From: Eucommia ulmoides
Taxonomy: Eukaryota > Streptophyta > Magnoliopsida > Garryales > Eucommiaceae
NCBI GenBank assembly: GCA_016647705.1
Contig: CM028330.1
Location: 37,127,775-37,191,774, forward strand
Direction of reading: 5' to 3'
Length of the DNA stretch: 64,000 nucleotides
Shown: positions 47,574 through 58,399 of the stretch, piece by piece
Layout: each line of letters starts with the position of its first letter
Position numbering within the stretch: position 1 is the stretch's first letter
Made by a program: the position numbers and the translations under genes
Notes under the pieces: generated by a model
Told to the model about the DNA's origin: nothing
The model's database searches: none
The model's input: only the letters and a program-made list of their open reading frames with translations

Positions 47574-48283
47574 AGATTCTCATGTTAAAAATATTTTAGC
47601 AAATACTGGGACAAAAAGAGGGAAAAATTAATCTAGCTAGACATGCAAAATTTAATCTTAGAGATTTGAAAACAAAGTTCCAAAGTTCAATTGAAGTGGT
47701 AGGAGTAGGACTAAACAAATGAAATTTCATGTACAGTTGAAATACTGTAACTCAAATTCAATAAACCATTCGGAATTATCATTTGAAGCACATATTTGAA
47801 AATAAAGTGCCACCTACTGCACGAATGCTCTTGCCATTACGATGGGAAGGGTCAGATTTACGCAACCTTATCCCCTATGAAGCACGGACACAGACACACG
47901 ACTCAGACACAACACGATACTAATAGGGCAACACCACAATTTCTAAAAAAATCCGACACGGACACAGCGGGGACACGTCAATAAATAAATATATATTTTT
48001 ATATATGTTAGCCTAATTAATGAAAGACATTTGTCATTAAGCAAATTCATTCAACAAAAAACATTAAGCCAATAATCATAAAATCTTTAAAGTTCAAACC
48101 AACATTCACATTTAAAAAATTCTCATAAACAAAAGCAAGAAAGGCACAAAAAAAAAAAATTACTCAAGGCCGATTGGTTGATTATTATTTTCACACCCTT
48201 CCTCAGTGAATAAGACAGTCGGCTTTCTGCCTTTCTCATTTCTCAAGATACATCATTTAAATAATAATGTAATTACAGTAAGT

Positions 48284-49025
48284 CAGTGTTTTAAATATCG
48301 GCCGTTACGTACCGTAACGGCCGATTCGTACCGGAAAATGGGTAGGCCGATACCGATACACGGCCGATTCCGGCATCTAGGGCTGAATCGCCCCGTATCA
48401 GGCCGATACGGGCCGATACGGGCAGTTAACGGCCGTTACAGTCTGTAAAGACCGACCGACCGACCGACTCCTGATTTCGCGCACACTTTTCAGATTTCTT
48501 CCAAGATTCTTCATATAATTGAGGAAGGAAGAGAAAAAAGTAGTAGAAGATAACCAAACACTTACCGAACGTTGAGGATTTCGTCGAACGTTGAGGATTT
48601 CGTCTGGTTCGTCTAACAGAAACAGCTCATCGCCGCCGAACGTAGCTCTCGCGTTGCCGGCGACATCTCCTCTCCTTCGCGTTGCAGCTCGTCGCCGTCG
48701 CCGTCTCGCCTCCACTCGGTTTCTCTCTCTCTCCATTCGGGTGTTAGGGATTTCACGGCAATTGGGGGTGTTTGATTTGGGTGGGGGCTGAAATTAGATT
48801 TTAGGCATTAAAATTATTTAGAAATTGTAATTTAGAAATAATTAAGGGGTTTAAAAATATTTTTTTGTTTACAATTTAGTCCTAAAATTGTTAATTAACT
48901 TGTTTACAATTACAATTTAGTCCTAAAATTGTTAATTAACTTTTTTACAATTACAATTTAGTCCTAAAATTTTTTAACTTATATTTTTGTAGCAATTTTT
49001 TTTTTTTGTCATTATTATTTATCAC

Positions 49026-49059
<34 letters not shown>

Positions 49060-49153
49060 GGTTAATGTAGTGTTAATTAGCTTCAATTATAATTTTAATA
49101 AATAGTATGAATTAAATTTGTGTATGTAAATTGCAGAAAATTAAAATTTAACA
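48284..49153 (+). promoter_or_regulatory. hAT left end: subterminal repeats and transposase leader
   Basis: Holds the left TIR, about 150 bp of repeated GGCCGATAC, CGGCCGTTAC and a (GACC)n-like stretch (48450-48468), a GC-rich zone near 48600-48720 and then AT-rich DNA with a TA repeat (49028-49057). An acceptor-like AATTGCAG stands at 49129-49136, 18 bp before the ATG, suggesting a 5' UTR intron. No TATA box could be fixed with confidence. Confidence 0.5.
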
Positions 49154-52100
49154 ATGTCGGGTGAACAAGGATCACATCCTCTTAGTGATGATATTGGATG
49201 GAAATTCGGGATTCCTATTAGTGGTTCTAGACACAAATTAAAATGTAAATTTTGTGGTAGAGAGATAAATGGTGGAATAACTAGATTGAAGCAACACTTG
49301 GCGGCCAAAAAGGGTCAAGTAGCTCCATGCCAAAGTGTTAGTGCCGATGTTAGAACGCTTATGATGAAACATCTTGAAGGTAACTTGGAGAAAAAAATGG
49401 ATAAAAGAAAACAAAGAGAAGAAGTGATTGAACAAATTCGAGCTTCTCAACGTGATCAAGATAATCCTTACGATTTGAGTGATGATGATTACTCGGATGA
49501 TCCGGATATGGCTTATGCACGAAAAGAAAGTATGAGGTTGCATAGAGAAGAAGAAGATAGGGAGAGATATAGGAGGGATGCAGGCAACCGATATGAGACC
49601 GGGAGTAATAGCGGGGTTGGTGAAAGCACCAGACGGGGAAGCACTACTACTCGCATTGCTAATATGTTTCGACGATCTTCTACTGTCCGTGAATCGAGTT
49701 CGAAAAAAAGTTGGATTGATTCGTCTTTACCTGAAGCACGGTTGGCCGAGATTGATGTTGATCTACACCGTAGCAAAGCCCCCAAACAACAAAAGATCTC
49801 AACAAGGGTAATAAAAGGGTTAAGGAAAAAATTAGGGGTCGCAGTTAGTCAATTTGTGTTATACACACATTTGCCAACAAACGTTGTTAATTCGCCATGG
49901 CTTGAGCCAATGTTGGATGTTGCAAGGGAGGTTGGAAAAGGAGTGAAAGTCCCTACTCCTTACGAGGTGTCTGAAGTTTTCTTACCTAGAGAATATGAAG
50001 AATTGAGAAAGTGGATCGAATCTCATAAACCAAATTGGGAAGAGAGGGGCGTTACGATCATGTGTGATGGATGGAGCGGACCTACCCGGAAGCACATTAT
50101 CAATTTTTTGATTTATAGCAATCGGGGGACTATTTTTCATAAATCAGTGGATGTCACCATTGTTGTTAGCAGAACTGCCGATTATTACTTCGGGCTTATG
50201 GACAAGGTGGTAGATGAAATTGGTGAAAAATATATTGTCCAAATCGTCACTGATAATGAGCCTGCAATAAAAGCGGCGGGGAAAAAACTTATGTTAAAAA
50301 GACCAAATTTATATTGGACAGGTTGTGCTGCACATTGCCTTGATTTGATATTGAAAGATATTGGAGAGAAAACAAATGTGCTGACAGTCTTGGATGATGC
50401 AAGAAGAATATCACGCTTCATTTATAACTCTAGTTGGGTTATTGATTTTATGAAGAGATTTACTGAAGGAAAAGAGTTATTACGCCCCGGGATCACACGT
50501 TTTGCCACTAATTTCATTATGCTGGAAAGCATTGTAAGGTATAAGAATGCCTTACAAAATATGTTTAATTGTGATGAGTGGAAAAGCAAAAGATGGGCGA
50601 AGGAGGACTGTGGAAAAAAAGTTAGAAAAATTGTGAACGACAATGGTTTTTGGATAAAAGCTTCAGAAATTTTAAAAGTTCAAGAACCATTGGTGAGGGT
50701 GCTTAGGCTTGTTGATGGAGATGAGAAGCCTACAATGGGATTTGTCTATGAAGCTATGGACAAAGCGAAGATGGCTATTGAAAAAAATTGTCGTTACTAC
50801 AAAAAATATTGGAAAATGATCGACAAAAGATGGCAATTCCAATTACACCATGATTTGCATGCAGCTGGTAAGTAATTGACTAATTGTAAATTCAATTTTA
50901 AAAACTCTTGTTACTTATTAGAATTAAACTTCATTTAACAAAATGTGCTTTTTGTTTTGAATTCATGTAGGTTATTTCTTAAATCCTCAATTTCAATATG
51001 GTGGTAAACTTTCTGACCATAGAGAGGTAATGGAGGGAGTTCAAAAAGTGATTCAAAGATTGGAGCCGAATATTGATAAACAAATTCAAGCTATTAATCA
51101 AGTTAGTTCTTTTTTTTTTTTTTTTTTTTTTAAGTAACAACTAGCGACTAACAAGTTACTAAGTTTTATATGTTTTATTTGTGGGTTTTTGATTTGTTAC
51201 GTTCTAAATATAGATTATGATGTTTCGTGATAAAGAACATTCTTTCGGGACAGTATTGGCACAAAGAGCAGTAACATGCACAAATCCAGGTAATACAATG
51301 AACAATTAACTATTAATATAAGAATCTCAATCTTCGTATCGTTTTAATTCATATTGTTTCTACAGCTGAATGGTGGATCCACTTTGGTGCATCTGCCCCT
51401 GAACTTCAAGAGATTGCAGTTAAAGTGTTGAGCCAAACAACATCGTCTTCTAATTGCGAGCGTAATTGGAGCACATTCAGCTTGATACATACAAAGACGA
51501 GAAATCGTCTAAAGTATCAAAAACTGAATAAACTTGTTTACGTGGCTTATAATATGAGGTTGAAAATTAGACATGCTACGAGATTAAGCCAAAGTGAAAT
51601 TGAAGACAGCTTCAACCCTATAAACTTGGATTATATCTTTGAAGAAGATGATCCACTATCTCCATGGCTTCAAGAGAGAGAAGAACCATTGTTAGATGAT
51701 CAGGACAACTCCAGATGGTTAGACGTAAGCGATGATGAGGTCGCTACTTCCAGTAGCCAAGCACCTCGACGTTGGCAAAGTGATAGTCCATCTGGAGATG
51801 GAAGTGATACTGAAAGTGGTCATAGTTTGAGCCCACCTAGTGGAGAGTCTAGTGGTGATGATGGTGGAGGTGGAGGTGGAGGTGGAGGAGACACTAGACA
51901 ATCGCCGTATCATGGAGAGTTAGGAATGGCTGGATTTGCAGACAATGTCGAACGTGGGGATATTAGTGAGCCACGAAGGCATTCTGTTTCTAGTGCAATT
52001 GGATCATCAAGAAGAAGACCAAACCCACAATCCTCAAATTCCGAAGAATATGATGACATGGAAAACCGCTTTGGTATGCTTGGAGTTGAAGGATACGGAT

Positions 52101-52498
52101 ATGGATATCAAGGGGATAATTATCATCAGTGGCGTCAACCACAACCATATCCTTACCCTTATTATCCCTCTTCGGAATATGTTTCGGCGCCACATTATAT
52201 GGGTATGGGTCCTTTAGGATGCCCACAACCTCCTACTACCGGATACTCATATCCACCACCACCTTCTTACCAATACGGTGTCCCTCCTCCACATCAAGAG
52301 AGTTCGAGTTCTACTTTCGGTCACTGCGAAGAAAGAGCAGAATCTAGCGGTACCGGTGGTAGTGGCCCTAGCAACACCATTTATGATCATTGCACCTTTA
52401 ACTACTTTGGTGGTTATGGTGCTGCACAACAAAATCAGAGTGGTGATCATGCCGATGCCGACTATGAAGAGCCTGCGCGCAATTCGTTTTGGTATTGA
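49154..52498 (+). CDS. hAT transposase, four exons, 1017 residues
   Basis: Exons 49154-50867, 50971-51101, 51214-51289 and 51366-52498 join in frame (3054 nt including TGA). Donors are GTAAGT, GTTAGT and GTAATA; acceptors are CATGTAG, AATATAG and CTACAG. The first junction restores HAAGYFLNPQFQYGG, a hAT hallmark. Domains: BED zinc finger near residues 16-62 (C31, C34, H48, C59); a charged Arg/Ser linker; DUF659 and the RNase H-like core from about 220, with first Asp D305 in IMCDGWSG, second Asp D367 in VTDNEPAIKAAGK, and CAAH after it; third acidic residue E672 in SSNCERNWSTFS within the hAT dimerisation region (about 635-705). The last ~280 residues are acidic, then Gly-rich, then Tyr/Pro/Gln-rich, and of unknown role. 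It cuts and pastes the element. Start ATG follows an acceptor-like TTGCAG, so a leader intron is likely. Confidence 0.9.
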
Positions 52499-52885
52499 TA
52501 ATTTTATACGAGTGTATTGTTTTTGTAATATGATGTACAAATACAATTTACTCTTATATTATATTTGTGTAATATATTTTTATTAAGTATTGTGTGCATC
52601 ATCTTATTTTTTCAAGATTGTTAAGTACGATGATTTTTCGTATTTTTTATGTCTTTATTGTGTTGTATATAACCTTAAAATGTCATAAGATCTATTATAA
52701 TGTTTTTTTTAAAGGTTAAATGAGTGAAACAATTATTCTTATTGAGTTTTTGGGGATATTCTAGTGATTTTAAAAAATTCACGACCGTTACGGCCGATTC
52801 CCGTTACGGACAGGCCGATACTCCCGATACCGTTACACCGCGACCGTTACCGTTACGTAACCTGATACCGCGATTTAAAACCTTG
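52499..52885 (+). other. hAT right end: 3' UTR and subterminal repeats
   Basis: AT-rich 3' untranslated region followed by a GC-rich subterminal zone (52785-52865) with GACCGTTACGGCCGATT, ACGGACAGGCCGATAC and GACCGTTACCGTTACG, ending at the right TIR. It mirrors the motif content of the left end. Confidence 0.7.
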
Positions 52886-53222
52886 CAGTAAGTTAATAAA
52901 AAAAATTACAAAACTCACCCACCAAAAAAATTAACGACACAGGCTTCCGAAATGTCCGACACATTCGTTTCGCGTGTCGGTGCCATGTGAAAATCTAAAA
53001 TAAAAAATTGGACACGCCCCAACACGTGTCAGGCATGTCGGCCGCATGTTGGACGCCGACACTCGACCTCCAGCGGAGTGTCAGCGCTTCCTAGCTTATC
53101 CCCTACATACAGAGAGACTATTTTCAATATTTGAACTCAAGACCTGTAGGTCATAATGGAGCAATTCTACCATTGTACCCATGGCTCACCCACCCTCTTT
53201 CAAGCACATATTTGAAAATAAA

Positions 53223-53690
53223 TAATGAAAATTAGAGAAAACGAAGATGAAAGATTCGAGTGGTTTGCAACGAAGATAGATTGATCTGCATACCCATGCA
53301 AGATTAAGGAAAATTCATGGAGCTGTCCCACTTTTGCAATCTTGTAAGTTTTAATCTCAACAATTTTAATACTTAATTTCTAGTTCTACAAGTTTATAAT
53401 ACTGAAACTATGTTACTAAAATAAGAAAACTAATCATAACTGACTAGCAACTCAAAAGTCAAATCAGGGCCTAAAATTAATTATTAAAGTAGATGGTATA
53501 CTATTTAAAAATCATGTATAAAATGGGATGTTAAATTAATTGACCACAAGAGGTTCATGAAAAAAATGGTTTACTTTTTATTCACACAGTATTGGCCATT
53601 AATATATGACGCTAAAATAGTAATCAATTGACATACATCAGGCACTAATCTCGGTAGAAAATTGATCTCTATGCGAATGGATAGCATGGC
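53223..53690. other. Spacer, nothing recognised
   Basis: AT-rich sequence continuing the pre-insertion flank of the SINE. No exon or element ends were found. Confidence 0.4.
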
Positions 53691-53691
53691 C

Positions 53692-53863
53692 CAACATTGA
53701 TGTGGGATTCAACACGCCCAACAGACAAAAGGGCAGGGCTCTAATACCATGTAGGAACCCATTGCTCCTCATTCACTCTCAAAAGACGCATTCCGTGATA
53801 AAGAAGGATTGCCCCAGGTTTTATAGCTCAAATCAAAAAACACAAGTGATGTGAGATTCATCA
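53692..53863 (-). mobile_element. Possible TRIM-like LTR remnant
   Basis: On the minus strand TGGTATTAGAGC (plus 53738-53749) resembles an initiator-Met primer site and directly follows a segment ending TTCCTACA, as an LTR end would. That segment (53750-53863) starts TGATGAATCTCACATC. A similar start, TGTTGAATCCCACATCAA, lies at 53697-53714. This suggests a very small LTR element with ~114-bp LTRs, one of them mostly missing. No TSD found. Confidence 0.35.
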
Positions 53864-54386
53864 CGCCACATCACACGCAAAGTGGACTGATATGGGAGAA
53901 TTTCCCGCCTATGTTTAGCGTTTAAAAGAAGCCAAAAGGTTTTGCAGGTCAGGTCAAGATGTTGAGAACAGCCCAGAAGAGGTGGCTCAATGATCATCTC
54001 GGGCTAGATACATCAGTCCATCCGGAATTAGGGTGAGCTCATGATAGCGGCCCAAAACCTAAATAAGGCAGGCCCAGTGAAGTGGCCCAATCAGGTATGC
54101 TAATAAACAAAGCCGAAACTGTGGGAGGCCACAAGGAATCAGGCCAACCCCACGATCCCATGCACGAAAGTGATTGTAACAAACTCGCCCGTGCAGAGAG
54201 ATCTCCAGCACTATCCCACGATAGTAGCAGTAGATCATGGGGGGCGATTTCACCAATAAACAACATAAACGAGAAAGTCAATAAATAAGGTATCAACATA
54301 TTAAACACAATTCAAGTACTTGAGTTTTCACCCAAAAACAGACAAACTTATTCTCCCGTCAGAGGTTTTTTTTGCCGCCACTACAG

Positions 54387-54510
54387 TATCCACTTTGAAC
54401 TTATCGGTTTTGCTGGTCAATCGTTTGCTGGTTATGGAGATTTTTGGCAACAATATGGACTTTACCAAACTACTGCGAAGGGGCCCAACATCAACAGGCC
54501 GATCCAATGA
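54387..54510 (+). CDS. Candidate terminal exon, unknown protein
   Basis: After an acceptor-like T-run and CCACTACAG, one frame reads IHFELIGFAGQSFAGYGDF, then WQQYGLYQTTAKGPNINRP and IQ before TGA. The Gly/Tyr/Gln-rich composition is unlike random AT-rich DNA, but I do not recognise the protein and no upstream exon is visible. The complementary strand is also open here (a frame reading DRPVDVGPLRSSLVKSI), so strand and reality are both uncertain. Confidence 0.25.
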
Positions 54511-54726
54511 ATCATCATCATCATCATGAAACAGGTGACAACAATTACCAATTACTATTTTTAGTGAGGTGGGGAGGAAAATGTGCAGAAACAAAATCTA
54601 ATGAACCCACTCGTAGCGGTGAAAACATAGACAAATCAGGCTGTATTCGCATAGAGATGGAGGCGAGATAGATGTTTGACAATGGTGGTGAAGAAGAGAG
54701 AGAGAGAGAGAGAGAAGAAAAAATAC

Positions 54727-54864
54727 CTGCTGAATCTGCGATGGAGGACGCGATGGTCTCTGTCGTGAGGTGAGAGAGAATGACTTCTCGATGGTCGTTT
54801 TCTGCGTTGGTGATGGAGGACCGATGATAGTGTAGCTCCGGCGATCCTCCGATGGCATTGGCAA
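54727..54864 (-). CDS. Candidate first exon, unknown protein
   Basis: Minus strand: MPMPSEDRRSYTIIGPPSPT, then QKTTIEKSFSLTSRQRPSRP and PSQIQQ (46 codons), ending at a donor CAGCAG/GTATTT. Upstream (54865-54990) is a CT-rich leader. Downstream the intron starts with a CT repeat. The composition and CT-rich leader look like a plant first exon, but no second exon was resolved and the product is unknown. Confidence 0.3.
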
Positions 54865-55493
54865 AGAACGCTTAACAGAGAGTGAACGATAGTTAGGGAG
54901 TGAGAGCAGTTGAGATAAATCGCCAGGGTAAAATGCGGAAGCTGGACGATTGGGTCTATATTTCTCTTTCTAATCACGATGAACTCGGATGACAATTTAA
55001 AATTGGATAAATTGTTTTTTTCTCCTCAATTTTACCTTCTATCACTTTATTCTGGCAACTTCCAAAATGTAATGGGAAAAAAATATAACAAAATTTATAT
55101 GTTATATATAAAAATGAAAGTCAAGATTAAGAATAAACTGTATTATTAATCTCTCTAATCCTATTCTCCCTTTAAAATGAAAGACTAATATTTAACCAAA
55201 ATTCATAAATACTTTATTTATTACCTCATCTCCCTTTTATTTTCACTATTTATAAAATAATATAAATAATAATAATCACTACTTATTGTTCATTATTTAT
55301 AATAATGACATAAAAAAAATTAATTGCAAAACTAATAACTTTTCACTCTACATTTTCACTATGTGTATAGTAAAAATTAGTATTTTCTAACTTGGCACCT
55401 TCTCTTTTTTTTTTTTTTTTTTTTGTTTTTTTTTTTTTGTTGTATTTTGCATATCCTTTATTTTTCTATTTTTGTTTCCTTCTTCTTCTTCTT

Positions 55494-55495
<2 letters not shown>

Positions 55496-55547
<52 letters not shown>
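55496..55547. repeat. TA microsatellite
   Basis: About 25 TA units following a (CTT)n stretch. Confidence 0.95.
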
Positions 55548-55550
<3 letters not shown>

Positions 55551-55993
55551 ATTTTGTTTTTTTCTTTTTCTTATGTGGATTTTGATAGTGTGCAAAATTG
55601 CACTAACTAATCGAAGCAGCCAAAAAAATAAATATAATAAATAAATATTTTACATTTACAAACTAAACACACCCCCAATTATTAAATTTCTTATTGTTTG
55701 ATAATTGACACTCGACTAATCTTACTAGCTTAGCATTTTTGTACTTCAATAGTTCAAACATTAGTTATACCAGCAAAGAATATACCGACATTATTTATAT
55801 TAGTTCAAATATTAATTAGCAAGAATGTACGATTTATTAATAAAAATATAATCACTTAATCAAAAATGTTAAAAAAAAACATATATATCTATAATTATAT
55901 CGAAGTGTAGAAAAAAAATATTGATAGTTTGTGCATAGTACAGGCATATAATCTAATAAGAAAAACTAAAATTAAAAACATAACCATTGAACC

Positions 55994-56377
55994 TAGGGAT
56001 GTCAATGGTTCGGTTTCATATAAAACCCAAATTAAAATCGTTAGACATATACCAAACCAAACCCGCTGTTTTTTTTTTAAATGGTTTTAAAACCAAACCA
56101 ATTTAATTTGTACAAAACCAAAACCAACACTGCGAAAACATAAAATCACTTTAAGAATTTTCAATTTTATAAAAAGCCAAAACCAAAACCAAAATCAAAA
56201 CAATGAAACTGCGGACCATTGTTTTTAATAAATAAACACAAACATAACTCAAATATAAAACATAAAATTCTAAAAAATAAAATCAAACAATAAAACTATT
56301 AATTGTTACAATAAATATTTCAAACCATAATTAAAATTCAGCGATACTTAAAATAAACGATTATAACCACAATTGTT

Positions 56378-56443
<66 letters not shown>

Positions 56444-57329
56444 GGGTTAAACTGTAAATATATAAAAAGTTAGGTATATATTGTAATACCCCGAAAATTT
56501 AGATTCTTGAAAATATTACTTTATATAAAAGTTTAATATTTTTTTAGACTGTTTTGCGAATTTATGGGATTAGTTATGCGGATCAAGTAGAATTTTTAAC
56601 TCTTCTAATATTTGTATTTAATCTGTCTATTGAGTGATTTACGTTATTATTGTTGGTGAATTATAACTGTTAAATTTCATTAAATAATTATGACTACATG
56701 AAAATTATGCCAAAGTGTTTATTTTGTTGTACTAATTAAGTGCACATATTAGAGGGGTTGGAGTTCTACAAAGCGTTAACTTACAACCCCACAGTTTTGA
56801 TTGCAGGGCTGGTAAGGACGAATTGGCGCCGGGAGTTGAATTTCTATTTATAAAAATTGTATTTATTATTTACTATTGTAATCTGTGAATTCGACAATTA
56901 TAATTAACACCGTCGCATTGTAAAATTTATTAGATTTTTAATCATTAAAATACTGATTATTTAGTAAAATTATCATCGTTGATAAATAAAATTGTTGCCG
57001 TACTTGTAAAATTTGTTCAGATTTACACAGAATAAATTATCGGTTATTCGATTTAGTATTAATTTCTCCAAGGGGATAAATCATGTAGCGGCCCTAGGAA
57101 ACCAGGCCATTACATAAATATCGTAAATATATATCTAAAATATCGATTTTGCGATTCGATTTCACAGTTCGGTTTCACGACTACTATCCCAAAACCAAAA
57201 TCAAAATCGCTTCGGTTGCTAATTTCAAAAGTAAAACCGCAGCCAAACCATTTAGTCGGTTTCGAAACCTAACCATTCAGTGTGGTTTCTCTCGGTTACC
57301 CGTCAGTTCAAGTTTTTTTGTCATCCTTA
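55994..57329. mobile_element. Probable hAT-type MITE with an LTR inside
   Basis: Left end TAGGGATGTCAATGGTTCGG, right end complemented TAAGGATGACAAAAAAAC. Possible 8-bp target duplications ATTGAACC (55986-55993) and CTTGGACC (57330-57337) agree at 6 of 8 positions. The subterminal parts are rich in AAACCAAA/GGTTTCG on both sides (56000-56220; 57160-57300). The GGATGTCAATGG start is common among plant hAT MITEs. Without the LTR at 56482-57114 it is about 700 bp and non-coding. It also has a TA repeat (56384-56440). Confidence 0.5.
56482..57114. mobile_element. Probable solo LTR
   Basis: 633 bp from TGTAATACCCCGAAAATTT to AGGAAACCAGGCCATTACA, with inverted TGTAAT/ATTACA ends as in many plant gypsy LTRs that begin TGTAA(T/C)ACCCC. 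Flanking 5-mers TATAT and TAAAT agree at 4 of 5 positions. No primer site or internal domain is adjacent, so it is a solo LTR if the call is right. Confidence 0.5.
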
Positions 57330-57649
57330 CTTGGACCGAAAGAGAGCTCAACAAAGATAATCCTTTTGCTCCTATTTATCGTGAACAATCTGCAATTTTC
57401 CTCCATTAATATTCACAAAATTCATTCTTCTAAATTTTTTCTCTTTTTTAACATTTTACTTAAATAAATTTTAAATGATAAATAAAAAAACTATGAGTTT
57501 TTTATTATTTAGTCCAGATTTAATAGATTATGTAGAAAAAAGACCTCTAATACACTTAATTAAGCTTTTAGTCCTTTTGATAAACAAAATAACATGTAAA
57601 AGACATATATACCCCTAAATATATTAACACTTCAAACAAGACTCTCACG

Positions 57650-58130
57650 TTCATGTTAACATCACTCAAAGAAGTCCCTCACTTTCTCTCTCTAAACTTA
57701 AGATCACCAGACCATCTCTCTCTCTCTCTCTAAAAACGTGAGTCTCTCATCCACCATAGCCTACCACTTTTCCACGGATGGAGGACGAGCACCAGCCGCG
57801 ACCTTCACCACCACGTCTCGTCATCCGTCTGTTTTTCATCCGTCCGTCTATTTGTTGGTCGGCTGTCGCCGTGCTTTTTTTCTTTCTCTCTCGCTCTCTT
57901 TCTCTTTAGATCTGGTTTTTCCCAAATGTGGAATTTTCAATCGATCCAACTCTGTTCAAAAAGGCGTGGCTTGGTGTTGTTGCGGGTCCACTGCCAAACG
58001 GAGGTTGTTGTCAATATTTTTGTTGATGTTCAAAAAAGCGTCGCTTGGTACTGGTGCAGATGCAAGTTGCAGTCCAAAAAGGCGCTGCTTGGTTTGTCAC
58101 TATTCTTGTTTTAGTTTTTTTTCTTTTAAA
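57650..58130 (+). other. Gene-like segment inside the MULE-like element
   Basis: A CT repeat (57711-57732) is followed by GC-richer sequence with open frames up to 132 codons (57738-58136) that I do not recognise. At about 57956, 58030 and 58075 there are three copies of a ~20-bp motif (T/C)CAAAAA(G/A)GCG with CTTGGT after it. This may be captured host sequence as in Pack-MULEs; coding is not supported. Confidence 0.35.
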
Positions 58131-58399
58131 TGTTGATTGTTTGGTTTTGGTCTCGCGGTTGTGAATTTGGTAGAATATGTTTTATTGATGAGTTGTTATT
58201 TGTGGGTTGTGCACCTCAAACATGGACAAACTCACAAGAGACATTTTTATACTTCACACACCTAAGGTTTGGTCACTTTTTCACACTTACACCCTCTAGA
58301 GTTTGGGATCAAACTTTGATGTTTCGATTTCTTTGATGCTATTGATTTCATTTTGTGCAAATATGTGTTTGATGCATTTCTATTTTTTGGGATTTTTTT

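Larger units (their letters stand above)
48284..52885 (+). mobile_element. Complete hAT DNA transposon with intact transposase gene
   Basis: 4602 bp with the 8-bp target duplication CAGTAAGT (48276-48283 and 52886-52893). Left end CAGTGTTTTAAATATCGG; right end, complemented, CAAGGTTTTAAATCGCGG: imperfect ~18-bp TIRs. Both subterminal zones are rich in CGGCCGTTAC, GGCCGATAC and CCGTTACGG motifs (48300-48450; 52785-52865), typical binding sites for the transposase BED finger. The single gene (49154-52498) reads open through four exons. With sound ends, perfect TSD and intact coding region it looks recent and possibly still mobile; activity cannot be told from sequence. Confidence 0.92.
47875..53094. 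mobile_element. Non-autonomous hAT element (~610 bp), interrupted by a second hAT
   Basis: Inserted in the SINE with the 8-bp target duplication CTTATCCC (47867-47874 and 53095-53102). Terminal inverted repeats read CTATGAAGCACGGACAC on the left and CTAGGAAGCGCTGACAC (complement) on the right. Subterminal DNA is full of GACACGG/CCGACAC motifs (47885-47975; 52928-53085). Net of the inner insertion it is about 610 bp with no coding frame. An 8-bp TSD with short TIRs and subterminal repeats fits the hAT superfamily; such elements depend on a transposase made elsewhere. Confidence 0.8.
47807..53201 (-). mobile_element. Au-like SINE, split by a hAT insertion
   Basis: Outermost layer of a three-level nest. 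A perfect 21-bp direct repeat (47786-47806 and 53202-53222, starting AAGCACATATTTG) flanks a sequence that, without the inserted DNA, is about 167 bp. On the minus strand it starts near GGGTGAGCCATGGGTACAAT, with a box A-like GGTACAATGGTAGAATTG, a box B-like GGTCTTGAGTTCAAATA, then GGTTGCGTAAATCTGACCCT and an end near GTAGGTGGCAC. This is the layout of tRNA-derived plant SINEs of the Au type. SINEs are copied by RNA polymerase III and moved by LINE enzymes; the 21-bp duplication fits LINE-type insertion. Confidence 0.8.
53864..55985. other. Mixed spacer with candidate exons and microsatellites
   Basis: Contains two weak exon candidates (54387-54510 plus; 54727-54864 minus, listed separately), a GA repeat at about 54694-54715, T-rich DNA (55405-55440) and a long TA repeat (55496-55547). 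The rest is AT-rich with no recognisable element. Confidence 0.4.

Noticed and set aside
48398-48736. Arg-rich minus-strand frame of 112 codons at the hAT left end
   Set aside because: It is composed of the subterminal GC-rich repeats and leader; low-complexity peptide with no recognisable domain.
49238-50643. Minus-strand open frames opposite the hAT transposase
   Set aside because: Shadows of the plus-strand exon 1, which carries clear domains and catalytic residues.
51936-52586. Additional open frames on both strands over the transposase tail
   Set aside because: Alternative frames of the low-complexity coding tail; the transposase frame is continuous with the conserved domains.
55392-55610. 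Plus-strand frame rich in Phe, Leu, Tyr and Ile
   Set aside because: Translation of T runs and the TA microsatellite.
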